DNA of 64,000 nt from Paramecium tetraurelia. Lineage: Eukaryota; Ciliophora; Oligohymenophorea; Peniculida; Parameciidae. The stretch covers positions 186,001 to 250,000 of the forward strand of contig NW_001799625.1 in assembly GCF_000165425.1 (NCBI RefSeq), read 5' to 3'. A program made the translations under genes and the position numbers. Under the pieces are notes generated by a model. The model was given only the letters and a program-made list of their open reading frames with translations, searched no databases and was not told the origin of the DNA. Below, piece by piece: positions 11,231 through 23,896 of the stretch (position 1 is its first letter; every line of letters begins with the position of its first letter).

Positions 11231-11943
11231 TTTATTTTTTAATCAATAGTATTTGAAACGATATATAAAAAATTAGCAATGTTTTTAATTTCAAATAATC
11301 ATATTGAGGAGATTTTATACTTAATTCAAATGGCATTCTTAAGAATTTGTATAAGATACTAGAAATTTTCCAGATCTACTATTAATCTTTAAATTAATGT
11401 AAGTTTCTCTTGAACTTAGATTAAAGATAATTAAACTTAAACCCTGATTTTCGGTGAATTTTTAATTGCAACTATAATTAAATCTAAAAATTTTTTTTTT
11501 TTTTTAAAGTATTCAGTTATCTATTTCTAACAATCTATTGACTTATAAATAATTTTATGGTCAAATTGGTAATGAATATAATAAAAATAGTAAGGAAAAT
11601 TTATTACAAAAATAATTCTAATTTTTTAATGATTTCTAATTTTAAAAAATTTTAGGGAATTAATGTTGGAGATCTTTTATAATTCAAACGAACCATTAAT
11701 TAATAAGGAGTAGTAACAGCTTTTAACTTTCAATTATCAATATAAAAGTAAATTAATATTAGAGAACTTTTATAACAAGTTATTTAGATTTTCAATTATC
11801 ACATTTGGCATCAATAATAAGACTTGATTGCATTTATTAAATCTTGTTACTTTTGATTTATAAATTCGAATTAATTCATATACGTCAAAATATCCTATAT
11901 GCGATGCGAACTATATTTTAAAATAAATAACAATATATAAAAT
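11231..11943. other. AT-rich intergenic region with a T15 run
   Basis: Just over 700 bp between two minus-strand genes. It holds a run of 15 T at 11491-11505, preceded by five A, and many short A/T tracts. Translation in code 6 gives only Ile/Phe/Asn-rich noise. No repeat family or RNA recognised. Confidence 0.6.
11491..11505. repeat. Homopolymer T run (15 nt)
   Basis: Fifteen consecutive T directly after AAAAA, forming a short A-tract/T-tract junction in a non-coding gap. It could be a nucleosome-excluding element upstream of the Cys-rich gene, or simply drift. Confidence 0.7.
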
Positions 11944-13578
11944 TCACTCCCATTTTGAACAGGCTCTAAACTTACAACCCGTGTTGATTAAATCATTTTC
12001 TTTCAAGTTAAAATCAGAGCAGCATTAACCTTGTTTTATCCGAAATCCTTTTACATAATAAAAGATAGAACTCAGTTGAGCTTCCAGATTGATATCTTAT
12101 TCTGAAATTTAGTTGATGATTGATAATTAAGGCTTAATTTTTAATTGGCAATTTCCTGAATCTGAAGGGAATCGTTATATTAAAATTATGAATTCTTAAC
12201 GAAATTCTATATCTAAGTCGCATTTGATATTTAAAATATCTAATTATTTGATACCAATCTCTTATAAAGTCTTTAAATTATCCAACAGACTCATTTTATG
12301 ATAAATATGCTAATGACTTATTAGTATATTATATTTATTTTCAATTTATTACTTTATATGTAGTATTGTGTTATTCTCTTGCGGATTTACAATTATAATT
12401 TTACCTGATAAGGTTTTCGCCAAAATTACTGGTCTAGATAATTTAATTTCTAAATTAATGGTTTCAGTTTGAATATCAACTAAATTCTTAATCTATTAAT
12501 TATTCAAAAGGGGTTTGTTGTTTATTAGTAATGATGATATTAAATTATAGGGAATATCGAAATGATATTAAATTTAATGTATGATATTTTCAAAAGTAAA
12601 GTTTGGATTCAGCTTTATACATTAAGGTTTTTCATCTAAGTTAAAGAGATTGATAGTAGTTTTATTAATGTCTAAAAGAAAATCTAGACCCAACGATGAT
12701 TTGAAATCATTTAATTTTTCAAAATCCTAAAGTACTCTTCCATAGTATATGATTTTTTATTATGAAGGATCAATACCCTCTTTTTGTTGGACAAGCTTTT
12801 TAATTTTTAAAATATTATCAGAAGCTAATAATAAAAAATTTAAAGTCTAATATTATTTATCAATTAAGGTAACTCTTATTTATTTTTAGATACTTATTGT
12901 ATCACCTGACCAAATATTATTCTCAAACAAGGTTGTATTTGTATTTTTTATTTCTTCACAATTTAAAGAAATTTAATCATCCTTTTAGCCAAACTCCAAT
13001 TTTAAATCCTGAATTTTTTAATGAATAGGAAGTGTTACATTAATTTAACCTTAATCATACCTCTTTATATTAACTTAAATCTTGATAGAATTGTTCTTTT
13101 AATATGTTAGAAAAGCATTCTAGATGTTGTTTGAAGCAGAATCTAAACTCTTTTTTAATTCTTCTATTATTTATTATTTCTATTAAAAATCATGAACCAA
13201 AACATTGGAATAAAATTTTAGTTCACTATAACTTAAAGGTCTTATACCTCCTGAGATTAACTTTTTAATTTCTAATTGAATTAAATTCAAATTTTGTTAA
13301 TCTAGGATGGCTTTGCACTCCTTCAACATTTTATTCAACGATTCAAAAATTGCTTATTCAACCTTCTAAGCATCATTGATTTTAATGACTAATTATTCTA
13401 GCCTCTTATAAAACTCTTGAATAGATATTAATTCATTTTCTTTTAATTGATTTTTCTTATCAAAAGATATTAAACATTAGCAACATATTTTTCTTTAAGG
13501 AAATATCTTAGGATTCAGACAAACCATTGAAATAGGAAATTATGGATGCTCCTCACATTAATCTTGATATTCTATCAT
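11944..13578 (-). CDS. Zinc-finger protein with tandem ubiquitin-like domains
   Basis: An intron-free frame of 544 residues. Residues 8-36 carry a B-box-like zinc pattern: CEEH, then a lone Cys about nine residues on, then CCQC. A helical, coiled-coil region follows to about residue 150. After it come at least two and probably three ubiquitin-like folds. The clearest contains LVQQKEGIDPSQQKIIYYGR, close to the I44/K48 face of ubiquitin; the next contains LSGKIIIVNPQENNTILHIK. None ends in a processable diGly, so these are integral domains rather than a precursor. It may bridge ubiquitin-like signals to a partner. The start was chosen at the first ATG before the zinc pattern. Confidence 0.75.
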
Positions 13579-14027
13579 ATAAATTAGAAATTATTTATAA
13601 TAAAAATAATAATAGAGATAGGTTTTATATAGATTTTAATCTTTCTACAGTTAATTGCAGAATCATTATTATAAAAACATCAAGAAAAACTAACCTTTGA
13701 TGTAATAATAGTTCTGCCAAATAGTTAATAATTATATAAATAATGAAACTTAATTAATTCTAAAAGTAACAATTCTAGAATATTTAAAGTGCAAATCCTA
13801 AATTGATCTTCGTCAAAGATCTAACTTTCTTAAAATTCATTCTCAAATATACTTCATCCATTGGTCTAATTTAATAAGTGTAGTATAAGTGAATGAATTC
13901 TGAAAATATCAGTAATATAAATAATACTTAAATATTTTTATCAACTGAACAATGCAAATATATAAGTTGTTATATAGTAATTTAAACAATTATGAAATAA
14001 TCGTAAGTGAACAAATTTCTTGCAAAT
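13579..14027. other. Intergenic region between divergent genes
   Basis: About 450 bp separating two start codons. It must contain both promoters, but I see no recognisable element, only A/T-rich sequence. Confidence 0.6.
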
Positions 14028-16878
14028 ATGACTAACAGACAATATCTTTAGAGCGTGGCATCTCCTACAACGACTGCTCCAAGCAAACACAAAAAGAATG
14101 GCAGCTCAACTATCATAACTGGAAATAAATACTTGGTATATGCTAAACATTCTTCCAGATTATTCAAAGACTCTTCTTCTAAACTTCCACTCTTGACAAC
14201 AGTTATGAAAACAGAATCTCAAGATACTCCTAAAACAGCAATAATGAGAACACGCAAAACTAGTGCAAATTTAGGAGACTTTCGTATTACACAATTACAC
14301 CATAGAAATAAAACTGAGACTATTCTACTTTAAAATAACTTCACCATTTCTAAATAAGAGGAACTCAAAGATAATTTTGAGGAGGTCTAAAAAGAAGAAT
14401 AGCCTCAAATACCTTAAGTTCAAAAATCAATAGAACCAATATAGTAATAATCTCTTGTTACAAATCATATACATGATTCAATTAAAATTTTACCAAAAGT
14501 GCATTTAACCGAAGTTTTAGGCGAGTCATATCATTTTCCATAAATCAACTACAATAGCTCTAAAATAGCTAAAATTTAAATTAAATCATAGATTAATGAA
14601 ATCGAATCCTTAAATGAAAAGAGTTGCCATCTGACGAGAAAACTTACGCAATTATTGAACACGCATAGAGAAAAATAAAATTTGGTTGATGTTGAAATTA
14701 AAAAAAAGAAAGAAATTCCTAACTTCACAGACCATCATGTGTTTACTTAAACCTTGAGTAACATGCCTGATGAAAGAAGTCCAAAAATTAATGAATCCAA
14801 ATTTAATTAAAAATTGAGTACTATTGCTAAGAAACAATCCAAAATAAACTATAATTATAGTGTTTAAGAAACTGAATCTCTAACTCCTTTGAAAACTATA
14901 GTAGAGGCTCTAAAAGATAAAAAGAATGATAGGAAAGACAATAAAGAAAAAAATAATAGTGAACTCTAATAAACAACCCAATAAAATTCAAGTAAAAAAC
15001 TTAAAATCACAGTTATATATGAAGAGAATGAATAATAAATAGAGTTTCATTTACCTAGCTATGTTAATGAAGCCTAGTCATACCAAGAGTAGATTGAAGT
15101 TAAGGAAACCAAACAATCTAATATTTATTCTTTAGTTTCAAAATCAATGCTTCAAAAGTAAACGATGTCCCAATATTTTCTAGCAAATTTGCTTTGAGAC
15201 TAGTCAAAAAGTTTGGAGATAGAGTCATCTAGACTCAAGAAGATAATGATGCAATTGAAAATTTCAATTCTTTTAAAGCATCTCAATTCACTAGATATTA
15301 TCTATAAAATCATATCTAAAAATGTTTAGAAACTAAGTACGATACCAAAATTGAGAATGATGGCATTCAAATCAATAGATATGAAATATTTGATTATCCT
15401 GTCTGCTAAGAAACCTATTATGAAATGCTCAGTAAGAGTTCTGGCTAAGTTGGAGTAGATTACTACAACATTTAAATCAAAGTAAATATTTCTTCCATAT
15501 AAGAAAAGCAAAACAAAAAGGCTAAGTGAAATTCAAAATACATTCTACTAAGTTTCTTAGAAATATTTCGATTTGCATCCAATTGACAATAGTATCTTAA
15601 GTCCTTCTGGATCATAATTAGATTTAAGTGACCTTGAAATGCAAAACTTCTTTAAGATTAATTACATTTATTATATCTTAAATTTAGTTTCAGTAAGCGA
15701 TTTAAAGTAAGCTCAATTAAGATTAATTGTCAACACTATAGACGATGAAACCAAAAATAAGTTCCTACATGAAGAGTTAATGAAATTTCCTGAAATCATA
15801 AATGTTATAACTCAAAATTAAGAAGATCTTGATATCCAATGTATCATTGTTTTTTATAAAGAGAGTTATAGTTGATTAATCAATTAGAAACCAAATTGGC
15901 TTTGAAAGATCAAAACATAATCAAGAATTAATTTACAAACAAGTTTTGCTCTCTTTAGGTTGGTTTATTTGAAGATTATTTTAGTCACTAAGTTAGTGCG
16001 CTAGAAAAAATATATATTGATGATTGTAGAACCATGAGAGACCTCGATAAATTAAATATTAAGGACAGAATCAAAACTGAACAACCATCTAATCTGAATA
16101 TCCCTTCTATTTCTAGAAGCCGACTCCCCTCCCCAACAGGCTCTGTATTTATATGAAATTATAACAAGAGTGAATCCAAAACCTTGTAGAAGGAGCTGAA
16201 TCCAATGATAACTAAAGGTCTATTACTAAAGAAACACAAAAGACAGAAAAATTTATTGACCACTCAAAAATTTGCTACTTCTACAAGAGTCATCCAACAA
16301 GGGAGTTCCAGCAATTTATAAACCTTATTGCATGCCAATACAAATACAAACACAAACACAATATTTAATCAATAAAAAAGCTAGAAGTTCTAAACTCAAT
16401 AAAAAGATACAGAACCTTAAGTCAATAATAATGAAACCTAAAGGAATATTCAAATGAAACAACATTTCAATTAATAATCATCTATGGATCCCTCATCCTT
16501 ATTATTTCGAAATATGTTATTATAGGAAAGCTCTTAGAATGATAAATCAAATATCGAAAGAGTATTCTCCTTAATCGAAGATCATAGATTGATAGATTTA
16601 AAAGATTTGCTCCATAATGATCAAAATATCAATATCAATACTCAAGATTACAATGGCAATACATTTTTAATATGGGCAGCTAGGACTGGAGCAAGAGATG
16701 TGATATAATTTTTATTGCGCCAAGGAGCAGATATTTCAATAAAGAATGTAAAAATATAATCTACTTAAACTAGAACTCTGGAATGAATGCTATTTAAATG
16801 GCTATAAATAACTACCATTATCAAGCAGCAGATGAAATAAATAGATTTGGTAGATCGAATTCTTACATAGCAAATTGA
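14028..16878 (+). CDS. Large protein with C-terminal ankyrin repeats
   Basis: About 909 residues; five introns (22-26 nt) are needed and the spliced length is a multiple of three. The first 700 residues are Ser/Thr/Lys/Gln-rich with helical and coiled stretches and several SP sites, and look largely disordered. The last 120 residues hold ankyrin repeats: INTQDYNGNTFLIWAARTG and VIQFLLRQGADISIKN, followed after a 26-nt intron by NSGMNAIQMAI. Ankyrin repeats mediate protein binding. Three introns end in AAG or GAG rather than TAG, so exon borders in the middle are less certain. No signal peptide, membrane segment or enzymatic domain was seen. Confidence 0.7.
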
Positions 16879-17325
16879 TAACATTTGAAATTTAATTTAA
16901 TTATATTACTTAAAATACATTGAGAAATTGAGATTTTTACCATTTTCCTTAGAATCTTACCTGTACGATTATGAGAACTGTCTAAACTTACATATAAGAT
17001 CAAAAAGTCAAGTGTTTATAAAATATCCTTTCTTTTTGAATAAATAATTAAATCAAATAAATTGTATTAAAGAGTATACTGAAAATTTGTTATCAAAATT
17101 GAATTTGCACTTAAATTTCGTATTCGATTGATTAAAGTAAGTGTAAGTAGTAAATATATATTTAATGCATAATACTCACAAGCATATCATATATCAAACT
17201 ACTCATTTGTCTTCCCTTAATAAATACAGTTTCTATTCAGCAATTTTTCCTCATTTGTTAATAATTTGTGGCTCAGAGAAGAATAAGTACAGTTTTCACT
17301 GAAAATTCACAAGAAATGTGTGCTA
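16879..17325. other. AT-rich region, no supported gene
   Basis: Roughly 450 bp downstream of the ankyrin gene. A few code-6 frames stay open for 30-60 codons, but their composition is not convincing and no domain is visible. Confidence 0.5.
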
Positions 17326-18285
17326 ATGATATCATATGTTAATCATATTAATTTTTCAATACAAACATAATCAATAAAATCTTAACATTCTGAAGGTTAA
17401 GAATCAATCTATTAGATTCTTGTAGAAATTATCATATTATTTTATCGAGGTATCGGCAAAGTTTAATTTACTCGAAAGGATTAGTTGCATTTCTTATTGA
17501 TATTTTCAGTCTTTATTTGCTACCTGATTTATAATTATGCTTTAGGTTTCAATTACTTTATTCTTGGATTGAGATTAACTTATTTTAATACTAAAAGTCG
17601 AGAGCTTTCCAAAAAGGATGGAGATTTACTTGTTGGTGTTACTGGTAGAGTTGTCATATGTCTTGAAGTCAAAAATTCTAATTTGTTATTTTAGCTTGAT
17701 GATGTTGTTTTTTATTTCTCATTCTTTCTTGATCCTACAATAGTATAGTAAGGATTTCGGGTTGGAATCTCAAATAAATGCATTCCAAAAATAGTTTTCT
17801 ATCTTTTTTATATTTCACAATAGGGGACTGTCGGTTTAAACATAAAATAAATACATAATATTGATTAATATCGAATAGGAATAAATCATATAAGCTCTAT
17901 TCAGTTAGCTTTTAGATTCATCTTAGTAAATTTTAATTCTTTAAATAAGTTCAAAAACCATAATATGCTAACTTATCATAGATTATCTATTTTCTAGTTT
18001 ATACAGATATTAATAAATTTGCTTAATTTTTCCTCTATCAGTTTTAATTAATTTACAAGAATTCACTAAAAGATTTACTAAGGAATTTCTTCTTAAGTTA
18101 AAGGATTCTATATACCTATTAATTACAGAAATAATGAATAGTTTATTCATATTTCAAACAATTTAAACTATGAAATAGTGTCTACCACCTTTTTAATTGT
18201 GGAGGTTTATAAAGTAGACAGCATTTAATTAAATTACGAACTTAAAAGTATCAATACAAGTATTAATTATAATGAAGATTTATGA
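17326..18285 (+). CDS. Hypothetical hydrophobic protein (weak ORF)
   Basis: A 319-residue frame free of TGA and needing no intron. The composition is rich in Ile, Phe, Leu and Asn, with one strong hydrophobic stretch (FLLIFSVFICYLIYNYALGF, about residues 57-76) followed by a charged region (SRELSKKDGDLLVGVTGRVV). In DNA this AT-rich a random TGA-free frame of 320 codons is unlikely but not impossible, and no family is recognised. It sits in an AT-rich stretch with no other gene between 16.9 and 19.0 kb. It could be a real membrane protein, a decaying gene or a remnant of germline DNA. Confidence 0.35.
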
Positions 18286-19065
18286 TGAATATGAATTCCT
18301 TTAATAACAATTCATAAAAAGAATGATATTTTTTATTATTTAAGTCTCCTAGTAATTCAATTTTAAAAAAAATTATTTAGAATAGAAATACAATTATTTG
18401 TTCTTTGAACTTTAATGCAATCATGAATATTATACTGAATTGAAATTTTCCAGTTAGATAAAGATTTGTAAAATCAACTTTTTAAAGAATTTGAAGTTAT
18501 CAATTTATCATATTTTTAAATCATATATAGATTCATGCTGTATTAAGATATTCTCTGGCAATTCTCATTTTTTATGAAATAAACTAAAATGAATTAAATA
18601 AATAATTCTAGTATTTAAATAAGAAAGCTATAAGCCTTTCTTAGAATTTAATTAAATCAAACATCATTTTTGTTTAATAAAGATAAAATTTTTTATTTGA
18701 GTTTCAAATCACCTTTTTTCAGTCTGTTTGCAATTTATTAAAATCGATCGAATATAAATTAAGATATAATGAATTCAACAACCATATACAAAATATCTCT
18801 TTAAAATTTGATTCAATTTTTTTATACTCCATTTTATTTTAGACTGTATTTTGAGCAAAATAAGATGATAAATAGCCATTATAGCTTATTTATAATAAGT
18901 AAATATTTAAAAATGATAAATTTAATTTAATCTGAATCTATGGAAATATTTTGATAAATAAATAAATTTTATTTATCAATTTAGTCTGGCTTTGAAAATG
19001 AAAAAGAAAATAAAATAGGTAATTTGTATTTCTAATTTTATTAATATTTTATAATTAATTTATAG
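18286..19065. other. Very AT-rich intergenic DNA
   Basis: Nearly 800 bp, among the most AT-rich in the window, upstream of the YANK-like kinase. I see no gene or ordered repeat. A possible upstream exon of the kinase near 18990-19017 was considered but not supported. Confidence 0.55.
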
Positions 19066-20764
19066 ATGCATTTGAACATTCTAGGGTCTAGGAAACCCAG
19101 TTAGGTTAACAGTCCAACCTCTTTAAAGAAGCCCGCGATATCTTAACTTCTCATTAATTTCAGACAGCCTATCAATGTTCCTAACAGTTCATAAGTATCG
19201 CCGCAGAATTCTGAACAAAATCTGCAAAAAGCATTACATTCTCATAAAGGATCTCAGATTGATGTTGCAAATCTAACTAAATTGATTAGACAGAGCAAAT
19301 CACCAAATTTAGAAATGAATGATGCATAAATCAATTAGAATTAAAGCTCATAATAATTATAGGCATTATTTGCCAAAGCAAGAGAAATTACTTAAAGTAA
19401 ATCAAAACCACCAATAATTAAGCAATAAGTCCAATCAATTTAAACACAATCTATTAATCAATTAAAAGAACTATTTAATGATAATTTATATTGTAGAAAC
19501 ACATTTCATTTTCATTTTGTGGTTGGTATAGGCGGTTTTGGTAAAGTGTGGAAAGTTGAGCACAAAAAAACTGGACAAATATACGCAATGAAAGAGATGT
19601 CAAAGGCATTGTAACAATATTAGTTATCGTAGAATTATCACAAAAAAAAGTGTAAATTCAGTTATGAATGAGAGAAAACTCTTGAGTGAATTGAAACATC
19701 CCTTCTTAGTTAATATGAATTACGCTTATCAAGACAGAGAAACACTTTATTTAATAATGGATTATATGTCTGGAGGTGACCTAAGATATCACATTGGAAA
19801 AATGAGAAGATTTAATGAAGAGTAGACTAGTAAATTTAAAACTAAAATTTTGAGGGTTCTTTGTGGCCTGCATATTCTTGAGTCTCGAATATGTGCATGC
19901 AAATAACATTATCCATAGAGATATCAAACCAGAAAATTTAGTTTTAGACAATAAAGGATATGTTCATTTGACTGATTTTGGTATTGCCAGAATTATGAAA
20001 CCAGAGAATTCAAATGATACAAGTGGCACACCAGGATATATGGGTACAAATCCAACTAATATTTTAGCTCCTGAGGTGATGTACAGGTAAAATCATACAT
20101 TTGCCGTTGATTTTTATGCTTTGGGAGTTATTGCTTATGAATTTATGTTAGGAAGAGTACTTATTAATATTAATCTTAGAGACCATATGTAGGAAGATCT
20201 AGATAGGAAATCAGAGATTCAATTATGGCTAAATAAGTTTAAATTAAGAAATCTGATATACCAGAGAACTGGTCATTAGAGGGTGCTGATTTTATAAATA
20301 GAGTAAGTTTGATGTAAATTAATTAGCTACTCTAAAGAAAACCTGAAAAAAGATTAGGCTTTAATGGTAGTTAAGAAATCAAATAACACTCATGGTTTAA
20401 GAATTTTCCTTGGTAAAATTTAGAGAATTTTGAATTAGTTCCCCCCTTCCAACCAAATGTATTTCTTTTATGATATAAAATAGAGGACTGAAGACAATTT
20501 TGATTAAAAATAAATATTAATTGAAGACGAAGAGAATAACGAATTGATCTAACAGAATCTTCTGGTTTTAAAAGATCCTTCCTCTGTAGGTATTAATATT
20601 TAAATAATTAAGAATTATTTTAGGGTTATGAATTTAATGCTAATCAGAGTATTAATAAAAATTCATCAACCACTGATTAATCGTCAAGTTCATCATCTAA
20701 GCATAGTCGAAATTTCAGCTAAAATATTGAAAAATAATAATTCTTTGAGCATGCTCATAAATGA
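19066..20764 (+). CDS. AGC-type Ser/Thr kinase resembling YANK/STK32
   Basis: 505 residues after seven introns (six of 22-25 nt, the last about 38 nt); the spliced length fits. A 150-residue Ser/Gln-rich N-terminus precedes the kinase domain. Landmarks are glycine loop GIGGFGKV (residue ~156), the AMKEM lysine, GGDLRYH hinge, HRDIKPEN catalytic loop, TDFG, and GTPGY joined by splicing to APEV. GGDLRYH, FAVDFYALGVIAYE and RRPYVGRSRQEI are typical of the YANK (STK32) branch. The tail is Ser-rich and ends FFEHAHK. All catalytic residues are present, so it should be active. YANK kinases are often N-terminally acylated, but this start (MHLN) is not. Substrate unknown. Confidence 0.88.
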
Positions 20765-20927
20765 TTTAAATAATCCTATTCATCTAGTATATTATAATTA
20801 TTTATAATTTATATATAATATTTAATAATCATCATCGATTAATCAGATTTAATCAGTTTAGAAAATTCCCAGAAATTATGTTTTAATCCATTTTCCTTTT
20901 AGAAACAAATCAAAAATAAATTTTTCA

Positions 20928-21200
20928 ATGAAATTGTCTAAAAAAGTAGCACAAGATTAGCTCGACAACCAAAAAACGAAAAAAATAAAGAAAAACAACA
21001 AAAATATTAGTAAAGAAAAAATGATGTAAATTTTAAAACTAGTAATGCTGCTAGCAGATTTATACAAAGATTTAGATAGATTAGATGAAGTCTATCTTTC
21101 AAAATTCGATGAATGTTAAAAGTAAGGTGCAAAATAGAAGCTAAAGCATCTAAACTTACGTACTAAATCTAAATCAAATTTGAAGGAAGAATTAAAATGA
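20928..21200 (+). CDS. Small basic helical protein
   Basis: An intron-free frame of 90 residues, Lys-rich (starting MKLSKKVAQDQ). A central amphipathic helix (LVMLLADLYKDLDRLDEVY) is followed by another basic segment (RTKSKSNLKEELK). No signal peptide, metal site or known motif. It sits alone in the gap after the kinase gene. Its short length and lack of recognisable homology make it moderately certain only. Confidence 0.5.
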
Positions 21201-21585
21201 GAGCAAACTTGAATCAAATTATATCATTACATCTTATTATTTAGTAGATTCATATTAAAACCCCACTTATAATTGAATTTATAAGTAATGATTATTTGTA
21301 TTTTCCTTTCAGTAAGAAAGTTGTATTTAATATTTTCCCTTTACTTACATCTATTCGTTAAAAGATACTATTACGGAAATACGAAACAAGATATTTTGAG
21401 ATCAGGATTTGAATTCCTAAGATTAAGAAATTCACTTGTCATTTATAATATGATAATCAAAAATATTTTAATTATTATTTTCTAAATTCCCAATATTTAC
21501 ATTAGAATTTAGGCTTCTCTAATTTTGTATTTTTGAAGAATTTTACAACATACCCAACTTTTTAGTCCTCATCAGATAGAATATT
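21201..21585. other. Intergenic DNA, no gene seen
   Basis: About 385 bp of AT-rich sequence between two small plus-strand genes. A 65-codon standard-code frame lies here, but its Ile/Leu/Phe-rich translation looks like noise. Confidence 0.5.
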
Positions 21586-22204
21586 ATGGAGAATTAATAC
21601 GGTAAGCTGGTTTAAGAACAAATTCTACGACTTTTTATGATTTTATTCAACTTATTACTTGATGAATTGAATGCAATAAACAATAATTGCTTAATTTATA
21701 CTTTTTGGTATTGTATATAATTCTTATTCATCTTTAAGGATAAAAATACTAATGAAGAGAGAAAGATTTATTTCATAAAGTAATTATATAAAGATTGTTA
21801 CTTGTTAATAATCCTATTATTAAAAAAAAATGATAATTAAAGAGGATTTAAAATAGTTTGACACTTAATCATAGATAATATCAAACAAAGAGTTGTATTT
21901 ATAGGCTACAGATATACTTATTCTGAAATTCAAAAGAACCTAAACCTATATCTAGGACTTGAAAATTAACATAATTTTTGATGAATGTAGATCCTAACTT
22001 CAGATGTAGTTATTAGAAAAATAACAAAATTAACAACAGGACTGTGATATTCCAATTAATCATATCCTAAAAAGATCTAAAGAAGAAAAAAAATAATCTT
22101 AGAACTTGTCGTCAAGCATATTTTCTAAGTGTTCTGTTTGTCAGAATAAGATCTTATCAGAAGCTGGATTGGGAGATAATTTGAAAAAGAAGAGAAAAAT
22201 ATGA
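21586..22204 (+). CDS. Small protein with a C-terminal CxxC motif
   Basis: 195 residues after one 31-nt intron ending AAG. The N-terminal part is hydrophobic and helical (LRLFMILFNLLLDELNA). The middle is charged with possible coiled coil, and the end has CSVCQNKI followed by a very basic KKKRKI tail that could act as a nuclear signal. The single CxxC is half of a zinc site at best. I do not recognise the family. Confidence 0.5.
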
Positions 22205-22314
22205 TTTAATATAATATAATTATTGATTAAATTGATTATTAATAATACTAATCTTATTATATATAAAAATATAATGGATATAGAAAATTAAAATTAATGA
22301 AATTATTTTATAAA

Positions 22315-23879
22315 TCACTCAATTTATTCTAGTTTTTAAGGTATTTTATTTCTATATTTTGATAATTCAATAAATGTCCATATGATTCTTAAATCATCAG
22401 ATTCTATATATTTTAGATCTTAATCTTCATATGCCATAATTCTTTTAAATTCATCACTTACAGCATCAAAATTAAATTGATGGTACATTAATAGATTTTC
22501 TAATAACTCATCATGGTCTATAGTCCAACCTTCTCTCTTTTACTTCCATTCCCTTAGCTAACTTGCTTTTTTATCAATTTTTGGTATTTAAGGAGCTGAA
22601 TCCAAGTTAATGATAAATTTGGACTTTTTATTTGGCTATTAGTACACTTATTCTACTTCTTCTTCCACCTCTTCTTCTGGTTCTAATTATTAATTAATTA
22701 ATTTCTGTTCTACATTATTATCATCAAACTTTTGATTAATTTATTACATTTCTTAATTGAAATACCTGTCCCTTATTTATTTGGCTTCCTTTTTTCATAT
22801 TAATATTTTTACGTCCTCGGTTTTATTTAAAATGACTACGTTTCCTTCATCATCCTTAGTTGTTAGAAAACATTAATGAGGAGCTATATTGTCAACTTGA
22901 TATTTTTCTAACTCAAGTTCTACATTTTTTAATTCATTTTCTTTTTATTCTAACAATTCATCAACTTCTTCTCCATCAAAATACTAAATCTATAGTTACC
23001 TGATTTCTTTGCATAATTGTTATTATTAATTTAGTAATTAATTTCTTGTTTCTCCTCTCTATTATCTTTCCAAAGTCTATAAATATATCTGATGATCCTA
23101 TTCTCTCTTTATTTCAATTTAAGATACCCTTTCTTATTATTCAGCTTCTTTTCCTCCAATAAACCAAGCCTCACTGATTTTACGTTCTCCTGGTGTCACT
23201 GGTTTATCATCCAAAAATTGTAAAGTCTTTATTGCAACTACTATGGTTTTTCTATAATTTGGACATTCTCTCACTTAATTTAATTGAAATAAAAAAATAC
23301 CAAAACTATTTGATTTTAAATATAAACAGCCGATATTTGTCGATTAAAAGATTGAAATAATGGGTTCTTCATAACTAATATGATTGTTTGAAAGATCTAA
23401 ATTCTGGATTGATGGACAATCTTAAATTTCCATTAATGACTCATAATTGGTCAATTGATTATGAGATAAATTAAGATTTTGGAGTTTAGTCAAGGAGGCT
23501 ATGTTTTCAATTTTCTTGATTGAATTATGGCTTAAATTTAAAGTAACTAAATCTTATAATGCAGAAACATTTTCTATTTTATCAATCAAATTATGATTTA
23601 GGAATAAGCTGATCAATTTCTTAAGCTAACACAACCCTTCTATCTTTTGCAAAGCATTATTATTTAACCATAAAGCAACAAGATTGAAATATGGTTCAAG
23701 ATTTTCGATCTTGTCAAATCCTAGATTCACTAAAGAATGGAGTTACCTTTGAAATGTAAATATAAAGTGTCATTGTTTTCTGGATTCTAATACAATCCTT
23801 CTCTTTCACAGATGATTTTCAAATTCTTCAGATTCATAATCACAGTTCCATTTTGATTTCTCTCAAGTGTTTTATTCAT
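22315..23879 (-). CDS. DNAAF1: Dynein axonemal assembly factor 1 (LRRC50/ODA7)
   Basis: 504 residues, two introns (26 and 24 nt), spliced length in frame. The N-terminus ([17 protein letters not shown] and [11 protein letters not shown]) and five to six leucine-rich repeats of the xxIxxIENLxxLxxLxxLxLxxN type match DNAAF1. The cap segment [20 protein letters not shown] and [15 protein letters not shown] are family hallmarks. The rest is an acidic, Gln-rich coiled coil. DNAAF1 acts in the cytoplasm as a co-factor for preassembly of outer and inner dynein arms, so it should be needed for ciliary motility. It is followed, 17 bp upstream, by the end of the Sec1-type gene on the same strand. Confidence 0.93.
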
Positions 23880-23896
23880 AAATTAATATAAATATA

